Shown in pieces: positions 1 through 8,757 of a stretch of 64,000 nt of DNA (position 1 is the first letter of the stretch; every line of letters begins with the position of its first letter). The notes below the pieces were generated by a model. The model was not told the origin of the DNA. It searched no databases and was given only the letters and a program-made list of their open reading frames with translations. Source of the stretch: CAWEWH01 sp963812775 (lineage in GTDB: Bacteria > Pseudomonadota > Alphaproteobacteria > Rhizobiales > Beijerinckiaceae); NCBI GenBank assembly GCA_963812775.1, contig CAWEWH010000009.1:310001-374000 (forward strand), written 5' to 3'. Made by a program: the position numbers and the translations under genes.

Positions 1-191
1 ACCCGGTGACGGGCGCGGCGCACTGCTCGCTCGTTCCCTACTGGGCTGCAAAGCTTGGCAAGACGCGCTTGACCGCCAAGCAAGTGTCCGCCCGCGGCGG
101 CGATCTGGTTTGCGAACTCGGCGGCGATCGTGTCGCCATTTCGGGCAAGGCCGTCGACTATCTACGCGGCGAGATATTCATCCGCGACTGA
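1..191 (+). CDS. PhzF-family isomerase/epimerase, C-terminal fragment
   Basis: The gene enters the window at its left edge, so only the last 62 or so codons are seen. The first complete codons read P-V-T-G-A-A-H, preceded by the tail of an Asp codon (..ac), which matches the conserved DPVTG(S/A)AHC motif of PhzF/diaminopimelate-epimerase-fold proteins. The rest (YWAAKLGKTRLTAKQVSARGG) continues the usual C-terminal strand of the family. These proteins catalyse isomerisations in the cytoplasm, but the substrate cannot be predicted here. The 5' part and start lie outside the window. The stop is followed nine bases later by the stop of the convergent transglycosylase gene. Confidence 0.8.
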   Translation, partial: PVTGAAHCSLVPYWAAKLGKTRLTAKQVSARGGDLVCELGGDRVAISGKAVDYLRGEIFIRD

Positions 192-200
192 AATAACTCG

Positions 201-1556
201 CTACCGCGCCGACGCGATGATGGCGCGGGCCTTCGCGCAATAGCTGCTGGCCGCACTGGTCATGTACTGCGCCTGATGCCCGCGCTGATATTTGAGAACC
301 GTCCCACACGTATCGCCGTTGGCAAGCCGATAGGCCATCCCGAGATACCGCATGCCATAGCGCAGATTGGTGTCGGGCTCGTAGAGGGCCTCGACGCTGC
401 CGCCATATCCGAGGGATCTGGCGGTGTCATAATTGATCTGCGTCAGGCCGTGATTGGGGCCGTTGCGGGCGCGCGGATTGTAGCCGCTCTCGATGCGCAC
501 CACCGCATGCGCTAGCTGCAACGGGACGCCGTGCTCGTTGGCGTGCTTGGCGATGAGCGCCGCATAGGCGTTTCGCTGCGCCATCATGGCGACCTCGCTC
601 GGCAGCAACCGCGCCTGGCGCGGCTCCCTGGAAGACTGCAGCGGCGGCTGAGCCGACGCGTCGGGGGATTGGGCGCCGAGGTTCGGCGCTGAGAGCGCCG
701 CGAAAGGATCGAAGACCCGACGCGGCGACGCGTCGTCGTCCCTGGGGCCGGCATCCTCGCGCGAAACGGCGGCCACCTTCTGGTTCGGCGGCGTCCGCGG
801 CGGTGCTTCGTCCTTTGGCGAACCCTGTGGATCGCGGGGCACGGCCGCAACCTTCTCGTTCAGCGGCCGACGTGGCGGCAGAGGACCTCTCGGAACGAGG
901 GGGGCCTCAGCCTGCGGCTCCTCGGGTAGCACACGCGCGAAGAGGTTGAGGTCCTGGCGCGGCGCATCTTCCCGCGCCGTCAGTTCCGGGCCGCTCGGCG
1001 CCATGGCGACGACGAGCCCGCCTGGCCGCCGTGGCGGCAGCGGCCCCTCCGCAAGCGCCACTTCGAGGCGCTGCTCGATGTCCTCGCCGAGCCTGAACGG
1101 CAGCAGCTTGGCGAAGACCCCGAGACCCTCGGATGGCGCGGCTTCCAGACCGCGCTCGTGCCGCTGCCCCTCGGCCACGTGCTCACTCTGCACGGAAGCG
1201 GCCAGCACGTCCTGTTCGGGGACGTGAGGCCGGCGTGGCGGCAGCTGTGCCGGCGCGGCCCCCTGCGGCACGGTGATGCGCGGCTCGCGCCGGACCCCTG
1301 GCTCGCGCAGCACCACCGCACGCGGCTCGCGCGGTGCAACGCCACGCTGTGCGCGGACGGCGCCCTCGCCGGTATCCGGGCTCGTCGGCAAGATGTTGCC
1401 GATGAATTTCACCAGTTGTGGAATCGGGCCGTCGGAATTGGCGCTGGCACGCGGCCGCGCCCGGTTGACCTCGCCGCGTAACTCCTGCGCATGCGCCGAC
1501 GGCCCCACCCACGCAAGGGCGAGCGCCAGAGCAAAAGTCGATGCAGCTCTCGTCAC
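201..1556 (-). CDS. Secreted lytic transglycosylase, SLT domain
   Basis: Predicted periplasmic enzyme cleaving peptidoglycan glycan strands. An N-terminal signal peptide (hydrophobic FALALALAWVGPSAHAQ) is followed by about 300 residues of low-complexity Pro/Arg/Ala-rich linker in which the motif PLPPRRP recurs several times. A C-terminal SLT/lysozyme-like domain begins near residue 325. The catalytic glutamate is in RIESGYNPRA (Glu356), followed by the family block HGLTQIN and a YGMRYL helix. The start is GTG. The C-terminal domain is intact; the long disordered linker is unusual in length and probably spans or anchors in the wall. It stands alone, convergent with the PhzF gene. Confidence 0.85.
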   Translation of the reverse strand: MTRAASTFALALALAWVGPSAHAQELRGEVNRARPRASANSDGPIPQLVKFIGNILPTSPDTGEGAVRAQRGVAPREPRAVVLREPGVRREPRITVPQGAAPAQLPPRRPHVPEQDVLAASVQSEHVAEGQRHERGLEAAPSEGLGVFAKLLPFRLGEDIEQRLEVALAEGPLPPRRPGGLVVAMAPSGPELTAREDAPRQDLNLFARVLPEEPQAEAPLVPRGPLPPRRPLNEKVAAVPRDPQGSPKDEAPPRTPPNQKVAAVSREDAGPRDDDASPRRVFDPFAALSAPNLGAQSPDASAQPPLQSSREPRQARLLPSEVAMMAQRNAYAALIAKHANEHGVPLQLAHAVVRIESGYNPRARNGPNHGLTQINYDTARSLGYGGSVEALYEPDTNLRYGMRYLGMAYRLANGDTCGTVLKYQRGHQAQYMTSAASSYCAKARAIIASAR

Positions 1557-1829
1557 GAATCAGCCCCGGGCAACGAAGAACAAGCGGCAGAGGTCTCAAT
1601 TGGGGCGACAGTCGGGCGCCCCCTCAATGCCTGCAACACACAGGACAGACCCGTTGCCGCGCACGTGCGGCACGTCAAGAATTTCGCCTGAATTATCAAT
1701 TGGAAGCGATGTGTCGCGTCTCTGCCACACTCGTTAAGAATTTAAGCTTGGCTGAGCCTGCCGGCGCGGCAGGCGCCATGAAGTGAACACGAAGCTGGCC
1801 TTCCAGAAGGCTCGCAAAGGAGCCACGCA

Positions 1830-2090
1830 ATGAAGAATTGGCTGATCATTGGATGTGTCGCGTTCGGCTTGGCGGGCTGCTACACGCCCGGGGAGCGCGC
1901 GGCGGGCGGCGCGCTTATCGGCGGCGGCGTCGGCACGGCGATCGGTGCGGCGGCCACTGGAACCTATGGCGGCGCGCTGCTCGGCGGCGCGGTCGGCGCT
2001 GCGAGCGGCGCCATCATTGGCGCGGCGACGGCGCCGCCTGAGTGCCGGCGCTATCGCTATCGCGGCCGCTGGTACGAGGAGTGCTACTGA
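1830..2090 (+). CDS. Glycine-zipper outer-membrane-type lipoprotein
   Basis: Small 86-residue protein with a lipoprotein signal (hydrophobic N-terminus ending in the lipobox LAGC, Cys17), so it is probably lipidated and membrane anchored. The middle is a run of GxxxG-type glycine-zipper repeats (GGALIGGGVGTAIGAA) predicted to insert as a hairpin into a membrane. The tail is basic/aromatic (RRYRYRGRWYEECY). A clear Shine-Dalgarno AAGGAG lies seven bases before the ATG. An intrinsic terminator follows, so it is a single-gene transcript. The function of such proteins (OsmB/SlyB-like) is poorly defined; an envelope-integrity role is an inference. Confidence 0.8.
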   Translation: MKNWLIIGCVAFGLAGCYTPGERAAGGALIGGGVGTAIGAAATGTYGGALLGGAVGAASGAIIGAATAPPECRRYRYRGRWYEECY

Positions 2091-2114
2091 AGCCTTCACG
2101 GATCGCAGAGAACG

Positions 2115-2142
2115 AGCCGTCGGCGCGGCCGGCGGCTTTTTC
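2115..2142 (+). terminator. Intrinsic terminator after glycine-zipper lipoprotein
   Basis: A nine-pair GC-rich stem (AGCCGTCGG / CCGGCGGCT, one G-T wobble) with a five-base loop is followed directly by TTTTTCTT. This is a textbook Rho-independent terminator 25 bases after the lipoprotein stop codon and before the TerB-DnaJ gene. Confidence 0.75.
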
Positions 2143-2185
2143 TTGAGCCGCTGATGGATTAGACCGCCAGGCGCAAGAGGTTCGC

Positions 2186-2917
2186 ATGAACGTCTGGGGG
2201 AAGATCGGCGGCGCCGGATTGGGTGGCCTTATCGGCGGCGCCCTCGGCGCGGTCATTGGCGCTGTCGCCGGCCACCTGGTGGTCGATCGCGACGGTGGGC
2301 TGTTTGCGGCGCCGCCGCGCGACGTAATCTTCGCCACCGGCCTCGTCGCCCTATGCGCCAAAATGGCCAGGGCTGACGGCGTCGTCACCCACGACGAGGT
2401 GAAGGCCTTCCGGCGCGTCATCGATGTGCCCGACGAGGATCTCGACAAAGTGAGACGCCTCTTCGACCTCGCCCAGCGGAGCAGTGCCGGCTTCGAGGCC
2501 TATGCAGAGCAGATCGCGGCAGCATTCCGCGATGACCGGCCTTTGCTTGAAAGCATCCTCGACGGTCTCTTTCACATCGCCAAGGCCGACCACGCCATTC
2601 ATGAAGCCGAGACGCGGTACCTGAAGGCGGTCGCCATCCACTTTGGTTTGTCGGAGCAGGAGTTCGCCGACATCGAGGCGCGCCACGTGGCGCGACCCGA
2701 CGACCCCTACGCCATGCTTGGCGCCGAGCGCGGCATGAGCGACGCTGCCCTGAGGGCGCTCTATCGCCGTCGCGTCGCCGACAATCACCCCGACCATCTC
2801 ATCGCCCGCGGCATGCCGCCCGAAGCGATCCGCATCGCCAACGCCCGCCTTGCCGCCATCAACACCGCATGGGAGAGGATCGCGCGCGAGCGCGCGCTCA
2901 CCCAGAGCCCGGCATGA
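2186..2917 (+). CDS. TerB-like plus DnaJ-domain protein (DjlA-like)
   Basis: The 243-residue protein begins with a glycine-rich segment (GGLIGGALGAVIGAVAGHL) that could be a membrane anchor like that of DjlA. A helical TerB-type domain follows (about residues 50-160), and a C-terminal J domain starts near residue 172. The J domain carries the essential HPD tripeptide (residues 201-203, NHPDHL), so it should stimulate an Hsp70 (DnaK) ATPase. The stop codon overlaps the ATG of the amidase gene (ATGA), indicating translational coupling with a cell-wall enzyme. Family membership is firm; the cellular client is unknown. Confidence 0.85.
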   Translation: MNVWGKIGGAGLGGLIGGALGAVIGAVAGHLVVDRDGGLFAAPPRDVIFATGLVALCAKMARADGVVTHDEVKAFRRVIDVPDEDLDKVRRLFDLAQRSSAGFEAYAEQIAAAFRDDRPLLESILDGLFHIAKADHAIHEAETRYLKAVAIHFGLSEQEFADIEARHVARPDDPYAMLGAERGMSDAALRALYRRRVADNHPDHLIARGMPPEAIRIANARLAAINTAWERIARERALTQSPA

Positions 2918-3690
2918 GCCAGTTGCCAAAGCCCGACAGCCCCGCGGCCGCCAAGGTGTTTCCCTCGCCGAACCATGGCGAGCGCCTCGGCGGCAAGCGA
3001 CCCGACATGCTCATTCTGCACTATACGGGAATGCCGGATACCGGCGCGGCGCTGCAAAAGCTCTGCAATCCGACGAGCCAGGTATCGGCCCACTATTTCG
3101 TTTTCGAGAACGGCCACGTGCTGCAGCTGGTGCCGGAGTCGCGCCGCGCCTGGCACGCCGGCATCGCCTCATGGCAACGCGAGGACGACGTCAACTCGCG
3201 TTCCATCGGCATCGAGATCGCCAATACGGGCCATACGCCCGGCGGCGCCATGCCGGACTATCCCGACGTGCAAATCGCCGCTCTCGTCACCCTCTGCCGC
3301 GATGTCGTGGCGCGCTGGCGCATGCCGGCCGACCGCGTGCTCGGCCATTCCGACGTGGCCCCTGAGCGCAAGATCGATCCGGGCGAGGCCTTCCCCTGGC
3401 AGCGGCTCCATGACGCGGGCATCGGCCATTATGTACGACCTGCCCCGATCGCCGACGGCCCGCAGCTGGTGCCCGGCAGCGACGGACAGCCGGTCGAGGC
3501 GCTGCAGGCCATGTTGGCTCGTTATGGTTACGACGTGGCGAGCGATGGCCGCTATGGCCCGGCGACCGAGGCCGTGGTGCGGGCTTTCCAGCGGCATTTT
3601 CGGCCGCGGCGCATTGATGGTATCGCCGACGCCTCGACGGTTACGACGCTGCGCGATCTAATCGCCTGCCGGCCAAGCACCGTCGCATGA
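2914..3690 (+). CDS. N-acetylmuramoyl-L-alanine amidase (AmiD/AmpD type) with peptidoglycan-binding domain
   Basis: Predicted zinc amidase that removes stem peptides from muropeptides or anhydro-muropeptides. The amidase_2 fold is shown by ILHYTGM (zinc-ligand His36), the block SAHYFV, and the distal LGHSDVAPERKIDPG segment carrying the other metal and catalytic residues. Residues 175-250 form a PG_binding_1 domain (VEALQAMLARYGYDV, FDGRYGPATE-like). The ATG at 2914 is chosen because it overlaps the upstream stop (ATGA) and gives a normal family N-terminus; a longer reading frame upstream exists but lies inside the DnaJ-domain gene. No signal peptide is evident, which favours a cytoplasmic recycling role. 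Confidence 0.88.
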   Translation: MSQLPKPDSPAAAKVFPSPNHGERLGGKRPDMLILHYTGMPDTGAALQKLCNPTSQVSAHYFVFENGHVLQLVPESRRAWHAGIASWQREDDVNSRSIGIEIANTGHTPGGAMPDYPDVQIAALVTLCRDVVARWRMPADRVLGHSDVAPERKIDPGEAFPWQRLHDAGIGHYVRPAPIADGPQLVPGSDGQPVEALQAMLARYGYDVASDGRYGPATEAVVRAFQRHFRPRRIDGIADASTVTTLRDLIACRPSTVA

Positions 3691-3789
3691 CCGAAAAGCG
3701 GCCCTGAATTACGCGAAATTAATGGGGCAGCTCTTGGCTATTTGCTATGATCTGCAACGACAAGCCGGGGGCTTCGAAAGGGACCAGCC

Positions 3790-5445
3790 GTGAGACGCGC
3801 CATCTACATCCTGCTGATGATTGGCCTTCTGGCGGGGGCCGGCGCCGCCGGTTGGTGGAGCCTGTCGCGTGGCACGGCGTCCGAGGCGCCCTATCGACTC
3901 GCCAATGCGGATCGTGGCTCGATCGTCGCGAGCGTTCGTGCCACCGGCACGCACAACCCGGTGACGACGGTGTTGGTCGGTTCGCAGCTCTCCGGCCAGA
4001 TCGTCGACATCTTCGTCGACTACAACTCGCCGGTGAAGGAAGGCCAGGTGCTGGCGCGGTTGTTCTCCGACCAGATCAAGACGCGCCGCGACGCCGCCGC
4101 CGCCGATCTCGCCCAGCGTAGGGCCGAGCTGCCGCAGCGCCGCGCCCAGCTCGACAAGGCGATGGCAACCCGCCAGCGCGCCGACGCGGCCCTGCGCGAC
4201 TTGCGCGCGCAACGCGACCGCGCCGCGGCTCAGCTCCTCGACAACAAGCGCAATGCCGACCGCCAAGAGGACCTGTTCAAGCGCAACGTCGGCTCGCAGA
4301 CGGCACTGGATGCAGCCAAGACGCAGGCCGAAATGCAAACCGCATCGGTTGCTTCAGCCGAAGCGCAGATTGCCGCCGCCACCGCCGACCTCACGGGCCT
4401 CGACGCCGATATCAAGAACCAGGAAGCGCAGGTGCAATCTGCCGAGGCGCAGATTCTGGCGGCGGAAGCCAAGCTGAAAGACATCGAGATCGACCTCAGC
4501 CGTACCGACATTCGCTCGCCCGTCGACGGTGTCGTCGTACAGCGCCAGATCGATCTCGGCCAGACGGTGGCTGCTTCCCTCAACGCGCCGACGCTCTTCA
4601 CCGTCGCGCAGGATCTGCGTGAGATCGACATCTGGGCCAATGTCGACGAAAGCGACGTGGGCCGGATCAAGGACGGCCAGCGCGTCACCTTCACCGTCAA
4701 CGCCTACCCCAACCGCACCTTCGAGGGCACGGTCAGGATGGTGCGCCTCGGCGCCCAGACGGTGCAGAACGTCGTGACCTACACGACGATCGTCAGGGTC
4801 GACAATCGCGATCTGGCGCTGCTGCCCGGCATGACGGCGAACTTGCAGATCATCACCGACGAGCGCCCCAGCGTGCTGCGCATTCCCAATGCCGCCCTGC
4901 GCTTCCGTCCCCCTGGCGCGCCGGCGGGCGTCGCCGGCGCGCCCGCCGCCCCACAGGGCGAGGAGGGTCGCTCCGGCCGCGGCCAGGCGACGCGGCAATT
5001 ACGCGAGCGGATCGTCGCGGAGCTGAAGCCGACCCCGCAACAGATGGTGAGCATAGATGCCGCCTTCGAAGAGGCGCGCAATTCGCCTCTGGTGCGCGAT
5101 CCGTCGCTGACGCCGGAGGAACGCCGCAGCGCCGTGCAGACCATCATGCGTAGTCTTCGCCAGCAGGTGGCCGGCGCTCTCGACGCCGAGCGCCGCGAGC
5201 GCTTCATCGGCATGCTGCGCGACGCGAGCGCCGCGCGCGCCGCCGGCGACGGCCTGCCGGCGCGTATCTACGTGTCGGACGCCGAGGGTCAACCGGAGCC
5301 GCTGGATATCCGCATCGGTGTCACCGACGGCAGCTTCACCGAGGTACTCACCGGCAACCTCAAGGAGGGCATCGCGGTGATCACCGGCGGCGGCCCGAAG
5401 ACAGCCGCCGAAGCCCCTAAGGGCCCGCGCATCAGGTTCTTCTAG
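3790..5445 (+). CDS. MacA-like periplasmic adaptor (HlyD/RND MFP family)
   Basis: First gene of a MacAB-like tripartite exporter. The start is GTG, followed by a membrane anchor (IYILLMIGLLAGAGAAGWW). Next come a lipoyl/barrel-sandwich half, a long alpha-helical coiled-coil hairpin rich in Ala/Gln/Arg (about residues 95-235), the second lipoyl half (DIRSPVDGVVVQRQID) and a beta-barrel. It is longer than usual (551 versus about 390 residues): residues 370-487 hold an extra charged helical segment (LTPEERRSAVQTIMRSLRQQ) inserted before the last membrane-proximal strand block. The ATPase and permease genes follow at once. No TolC-like outer-membrane gene is nearby, so that partner must be encoded elsewhere. 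Confidence 0.88.
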   Translation: MRRAIYILLMIGLLAGAGAAGWWSLSRGTASEAPYRLANADRGSIVASVRATGTHNPVTTVLVGSQLSGQIVDIFVDYNSPVKEGQVLARLFSDQIKTRRDAAAADLAQRRAELPQRRAQLDKAMATRQRADAALRDLRAQRDRAAAQLLDNKRNADRQEDLFKRNVGSQTALDAAKTQAEMQTASVASAEAQIAAATADLTGLDADIKNQEAQVQSAEAQILAAEAKLKDIEIDLSRTDIRSPVDGVVVQRQIDLGQTVAASLNAPTLFTVAQDLREIDIWANVDESDVGRIKDGQRVTFTVNAYPNRTFEGTVRMVRLGAQTVQNVVTYTTIVRVDNRDLALLPGMTANLQIITDERPSVLRIPNAALRFRPPGAPAGVAGAPAAPQGEEGRSGRGQATRQLRERIVAELKPTPQQMVSIDAAFEEARNSPLVRDPSLTPEERRSAVQTIMRSLRQQVAGALDAERRERFIGMLRDASAARAAGDGLPARIYVSDAEGQPEPLDIRIGVTDGSFTEVLTGNLKEGIAVITGGGPKTAAEAPKGPRIRFF

Positions 5446-5460
5446 AAACGCAAGACGAGA

Positions 5461-6213
5461 GTGCAAGACACACCGCTCCTCGAGACCCATGACCTCACCC
5501 GCGTCTACGACCTCGGCGGGGCGCGCGTCGTTGCCTTGGCCGGTGTCTCGTTGGAAGTGCGAGCCGGCGAATTCGTCGCTGTCATGGGCCCCTCGGGTTC
5601 CGGCAAATCGACGCTCATGAATCTCGTGGGCTGCCTCGACCGGCCGACCTCTGGCACGTACAAGCTCGACGGCGTCGAGGTCGAGACATTGAACCCCGAC
5701 GGCCTCGCGGCCCTGCGCAACCGCAAAATCGGCTTCGTGTTTCAACAGTTCAATCTGCTGCCACGCGCCAATGCCCTCGCCAATGTCGAGTTGCCCATGG
5801 TGTACGCGGGCGATGACCGCCGGTCGCGGCGCGACAAGGCGCTGGCGGCGCTCGCCCGCGTCGGGCTCAGCGATCGCGCCCATCATCGGCCGACGCAATT
5901 GTCCGGCGGGCAGCAGCAGCGCGTTGCCATCGCCCGCGCCCTCGTCAACGGCCCCGCGCTCATCCTCGCCGACGAGCCGACCGGCGCCCTCGACAGCCGC
6001 ACGGCCGTGGAAATCCTGGCGCTGTTCCAGGCCCTCAACCGCGAGGGCGTCACGGTTGTGATCGTCACGCACGATCCGGAAGTGGCCCGCCATGCACGAC
6101 GCGTCGTGCGCTTCAAGGACGGCCTCGTCGTTTCCGACGAGCGCCAGACCGCCGCCAACGCCGCCGAGGCGTTGGCACGGCTCGTCGCGTTGAACGAGGA
6201 GCAGGCCGCATGA
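5461..6213 (+). CDS. ABC transporter ATP-binding protein, MacB/LolD type
   Basis: Cytoplasmic ATPase of the MacAB-like exporter. It has Walker A GPSGSGKST, a Q-loop, signature LSGGQQQR, Walker B LILADEPTGALD and the H-loop VTHDPE. The 250-residue length and the layout (separate ATPase followed by a four-helix permease) match the MacB-like type in which the two halves are split. It begins with GTG 15 bases after the adaptor stop; the permease start overlaps its stop (ATGA), so the three genes form a coupled operon. Substrates in this family include macrolides, peptides and lipoproteins; the one used here is unknown. Confidence 0.92.
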   Translation: MQDTPLLETHDLTRVYDLGGARVVALAGVSLEVRAGEFVAVMGPSGSGKSTLMNLVGCLDRPTSGTYKLDGVEVETLNPDGLAALRNRKIGFVFQQFNLLPRANALANVELPMVYAGDDRRSRRDKALAALARVGLSDRAHHRPTQLSGGQQQRVAIARALVNGPALILADEPTGALDSRTAVEILALFQALNREGVTVVIVTHDPEVARHARRVVRFKDGLVVSDERQTAANAAEALARLVALNEEQAA

Positions 6214-7442
6214 GGTTAATCGAGGCCCTCCGCGCCGCGCTTTCGGCCATCGCCGCAAACTCCTTGCGCAGCGCGCTGACCATGCTCGGCATCGTCATCG
6301 GCATCATGGCGGTGATCGCCACCGTCGCCATCGGGTCCGGCGCCCGCGACGTGGTCACCCGGCAGATCAAGAGCCTCGGCGGCAATCTCGCCATCATCAC
6401 GCCCGGCAACGTCACGACGGGCGGCGCACGGCTCGGGGCCGGCGCCGCCTCGACGCTCACCGACGAGGACGCCCTCGCCGTCGAGCGGGAGATCGATGGC
6501 GTGGCGGCGGTGGCGCCCTTCATCCGCCAAAACCAGCAGGTCGTCTATCAGGGGAGCAACTGGAACACGCCGCTCTACGCTGTGACGCTCGGATATTTCA
6601 CGGCCCGCGAATGGGAGGTCGAATTTGGCAGGCTGTTCGAGCAGGACGAGATCCGGCGCGGCGAGATCGTCGCGCTCCTCGGCAAGACCGTGGCGCGCAA
6701 CCTCTTCGGCGAAGCCGATCCCGTCGGCGAGACCATTCGCATCAAGAACGTGCCGTTCAAGATCATCGGTGTCATGGCCACCAAGGGTCAGTCGGCCCAG
6801 GGCCAGGACCAGGACGACACGGTCTTTGTGCCGCTTGACGCCGGCAGGACCCGCGTCATCGGCCGCAATTTCGCAAAGCTGCGTTCGGTCGGCGCCCTCT
6901 TCGTCAAATTCGAGAATTCCGAGGAAATCACGCCGGCCATCCCGCAGATCACCTCGCTGCTGCGCCAGCGCCACCGGCTGCTCGCCGACCAGGAAGATGA
7001 CTTCTCCATCCGCAACCTGACCGAAATTGCCGACACGGCCTCGGCCAGCGCCGGCACGCTGTCGCTCCTGCTCGCTGCCGTGGCCGGCGTGTCGCTGCTG
7101 GTCGGCGGCATCGGCATCATGAACATCATGTTGGTCTCGGTCACCGAGCGCACGCGCGAGATCGGGCTGAGACTCGCGGTCGGGGCGCGTCCGCGCGACA
7201 TCCTCGGCCAGTTCCTGATCGAGGCGACGACGCTTGCCACGATCGGCGGCGTTTTCGGGGTCGTCATCGGCGTCATCGTGGCGCGCACCGTCGCCAATGC
7301 CTTCGGCTGGCCGACCCTGATCTCGCCGGACGCCGTCGTTATCGCCGTCGCCTTCTCCGGCCTCGTCGGCATCTTCTTCGGCTTCTATCCGGCCCGCCGC
7401 GCCGCCCAGCTCGATCCCATCGAGGCGCTACGGCGGGAGTGA
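6210..7442 (+). CDS. ABC transporter permease, MacB/FtsX type
   Basis: Inner-membrane subunit of the MacAB-like exporter, 410 residues. One N-terminal transmembrane helix (LRSALTMLGIVIGIMAVIAT) precedes a large periplasmic MacB_PCD domain (about residues 40-270). The C-terminal FtsX block has three helices, including the conserved GGIGIMNIMLVSVTERTREIG stretch (given here in part) and the terminal PARRAAQLDPIEALR motif typical of MacB. The start overlaps the ATPase stop. Mechanotransmission by this class drives substrate through the adaptor rather than across the inner membrane. Confidence 0.92.
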   Translation: MRLIEALRAALSAIAANSLRSALTMLGIVIGIMAVIATVAIGSGARDVVTRQIKSLGGNLAIITPGNVTTGGARLGAGAASTLTDEDALAVEREIDGVAAVAPFIRQNQQVVYQGSNWNTPLYAVTLGYFTAREWEVEFGRLFEQDEIRRGEIVALLGKTVARNLFGEADPVGETIRIKNVPFKIIGVMATKGQSAQGQDQDDTVFVPLDAGRTRVIGRNFAKLRSVGALFVKFENSEEITPAIPQITSLLRQRHRLLADQEDDFSIRNLTEIADTASASAGTLSLLLAAVAGVSLLVGGIGIMNIMLVSVTERTREIGLRLAVGARPRDILGQFLIEATTLATIGGVFGVVIGVIVARTVANAFGWPTLISPDAVVIAVAFSGLVGIFFGFYPARRAAQLDPIEALRRE

Positions 7443-7445
7443 CGC

Positions 7446-7859
7446 TTGCCGGTCCGGCCCATGCGTCCTGCCGATGCGGCAGAGGTTCTCGCCATGATGC
7501 GCGAGCTGTGGCCGGACGCGACGATCGCGGGGTTCGATGACGAACATTATTTCGTCTTCGAGGGCGACCGCGGGCGCCTACAGGGCTTCGCGTCGATGTC
7601 GGTGCGGCCGTGGGTCGACGGCAGCAACAGCGCGCCCTGCCCGCATCTCGAGGGCTGGTATGTTGCGCCTGAGGTCAGGCGCAAGGGGATCGGCGGGGCG
7701 CTCGTCGCCGCCGTCGAGGCCTGGTGCCGGGACAAGGGCTACGACGAGCTCACCTCCGACGCCCTCGTTTCGAACACGGTGAGCCTTGAGGCGCACGAGC
7801 GGCTCGGCTTCGTGCCGACGGAGCAGCTTCAGTATTTCGCCAAGCGGCTACGGGAATAG
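7446..7859 (+). CDS. GNAT acetyltransferase, aminoglycoside 6'-N-acetyltransferase-like
   Basis: A 137-residue GCN5-related acetyltransferase. The acetyl-CoA loop is VAPEVRRKGIGGALV, preceded by LEGWYV and followed by ELTSDALVSNTVSLEAHERLGF. This arrangement resembles the AAC(6') group of GNATs, though a resistance role is an inference from family resemblance only. The TTG at 7446 is chosen because the first beta strand (VRPMRPAD) begins at once and GGGAG lies upstream; ATG 7461 would remove most of that strand. It starts three bases after the permease stop, so it may be co-transcribed with the exporter. Confidence 0.75.
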   Translation: MPVRPMRPADAAEVLAMMRELWPDATIAGFDDEHYFVFEGDRGRLQGFASMSVRPWVDGSNSAPCPHLEGWYVAPEVRRKGIGGALVAAVEAWCRDKGYDELTSDALVSNTVSLEAHERLGFVPTEQLQYFAKRLRE

Positions 7860-7871
7860 GCTGGGCGCGGT

Positions 7872-8598
7872 CTACGCGGCCGCCGCCTCGCGTCTCGCGG
7901 CCAGCACGGCGCCCGGATCACGGCCGCCGACCAGCGCAAAGGCGCGCTGATGCGCCCGGTCGAGGCCGGTCTCGACCTGCCGCCTCGCCGCCTCGCGCGC
8001 GGCCTCGTCGGCGTCAGGCGGCACGACAATCGCATCTTCGAACACCACCCCGGACTTGCCGAACGGCAGGCCGAGAGAGGCGCGATCCCAATTGTTGGCG
8101 CTGAGCCGAAAGCTCGTCGCCACAGCGTAAGGCACGATCGGCCGTCCCGAATAGGCGGCGAGCTGCACGATGCCCATGCCGGCGACGCGGGCGCGCTTGG
8201 GAATGTCCGCCGTGAGCGCCACCGAGACGCCCTCCTCCAACGTGCGGATCATCTCGCGCATGGCCGTGACGCCGCCTTTGTAGAGCATCCGTCCCGGCCG
8301 CGCCCCCGATCCTCTGATGAGGTCGAGGCCCAAATTCTGCGCCGCGATGGCGTTGATCTCGCCGTCCTTGCTGCGCGAGATGAGCACGGCGACGCGCCGA
8401 GCCGGCAGCATGCCGAGCGGCGCCATGAAGTGCTGGCCGTGCCACATGGCGAGGATCACGGGCCAAGAATTCGGCAGCGAGCTCGGCGATATTGGCAGGT
8501 TCGAGGGTGCGCGTCGTGGTGGCGCGCACCAGCTTGATGTAGGACGCAAAGCCGTGGCCCACGGCCAGCTGTACCGGCCGCGCATGCAGGATGTTCAT
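7872..8598 (-). pseudogene. DUF374/LpxL-like lysophospholipid acyltransferase, frameshifted
   Basis: Two adjacent frames together give one full-length protein. The N-terminus (MNILHARPVQLAVG...IAELAAEFL) is in one frame and the rest (PVILAMWHGQHFM..., RSKDGEINA, ADIPKRARVAGMG) in another. WHGQHF contains the His of the acyltransferase catalytic motif, and the family transfers acyl chains to lipid A or phospholipid precursors at the inner membrane. The break is near 8463, where removing one base (TTGGCCC to TTGCCC on the coding strand) restores the frame. No other defect is seen, so a sequencing or assembly error is as likely as true decay. Confidence 0.7.
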
Positions 8599-8612
8599 GC
8601 GGGCTGTCTAGC

Positions 8613-8710
8613 GCATGATCTCGAAAAGTGTGAGCGGTTTTCGGATAGGATCATGGGCCAAATCAAAGCATAGAGCGCGATCCGGTTTTAATGAAATCGG
8701 ATCGGTCGCG
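8613..8710. repeat. Two rhizobial-type intergenic palindromes
   Basis: This gap between two minus-strand genes holds two imperfect inverted repeats. The first pairs CATGATC..GAAAA (8614-8627) with TTTTC..GATCATG (8638-8655). The second pairs GCGCGATCCG (8675-8684) with CGGATCGGTCGCG (8698-8710). The second resembles the palindrome at 49373-49417, which also opens with AGAGCGCGAT. Both look like short dispersed intergenic elements that could fold at RNA level. They contain no coding potential. Confidence 0.6.
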
Positions 8711-8757
8711 TGATGCAGTTGCACGCGTCCCGCGGCGCATCCGTCGTTAGCTGAGGC

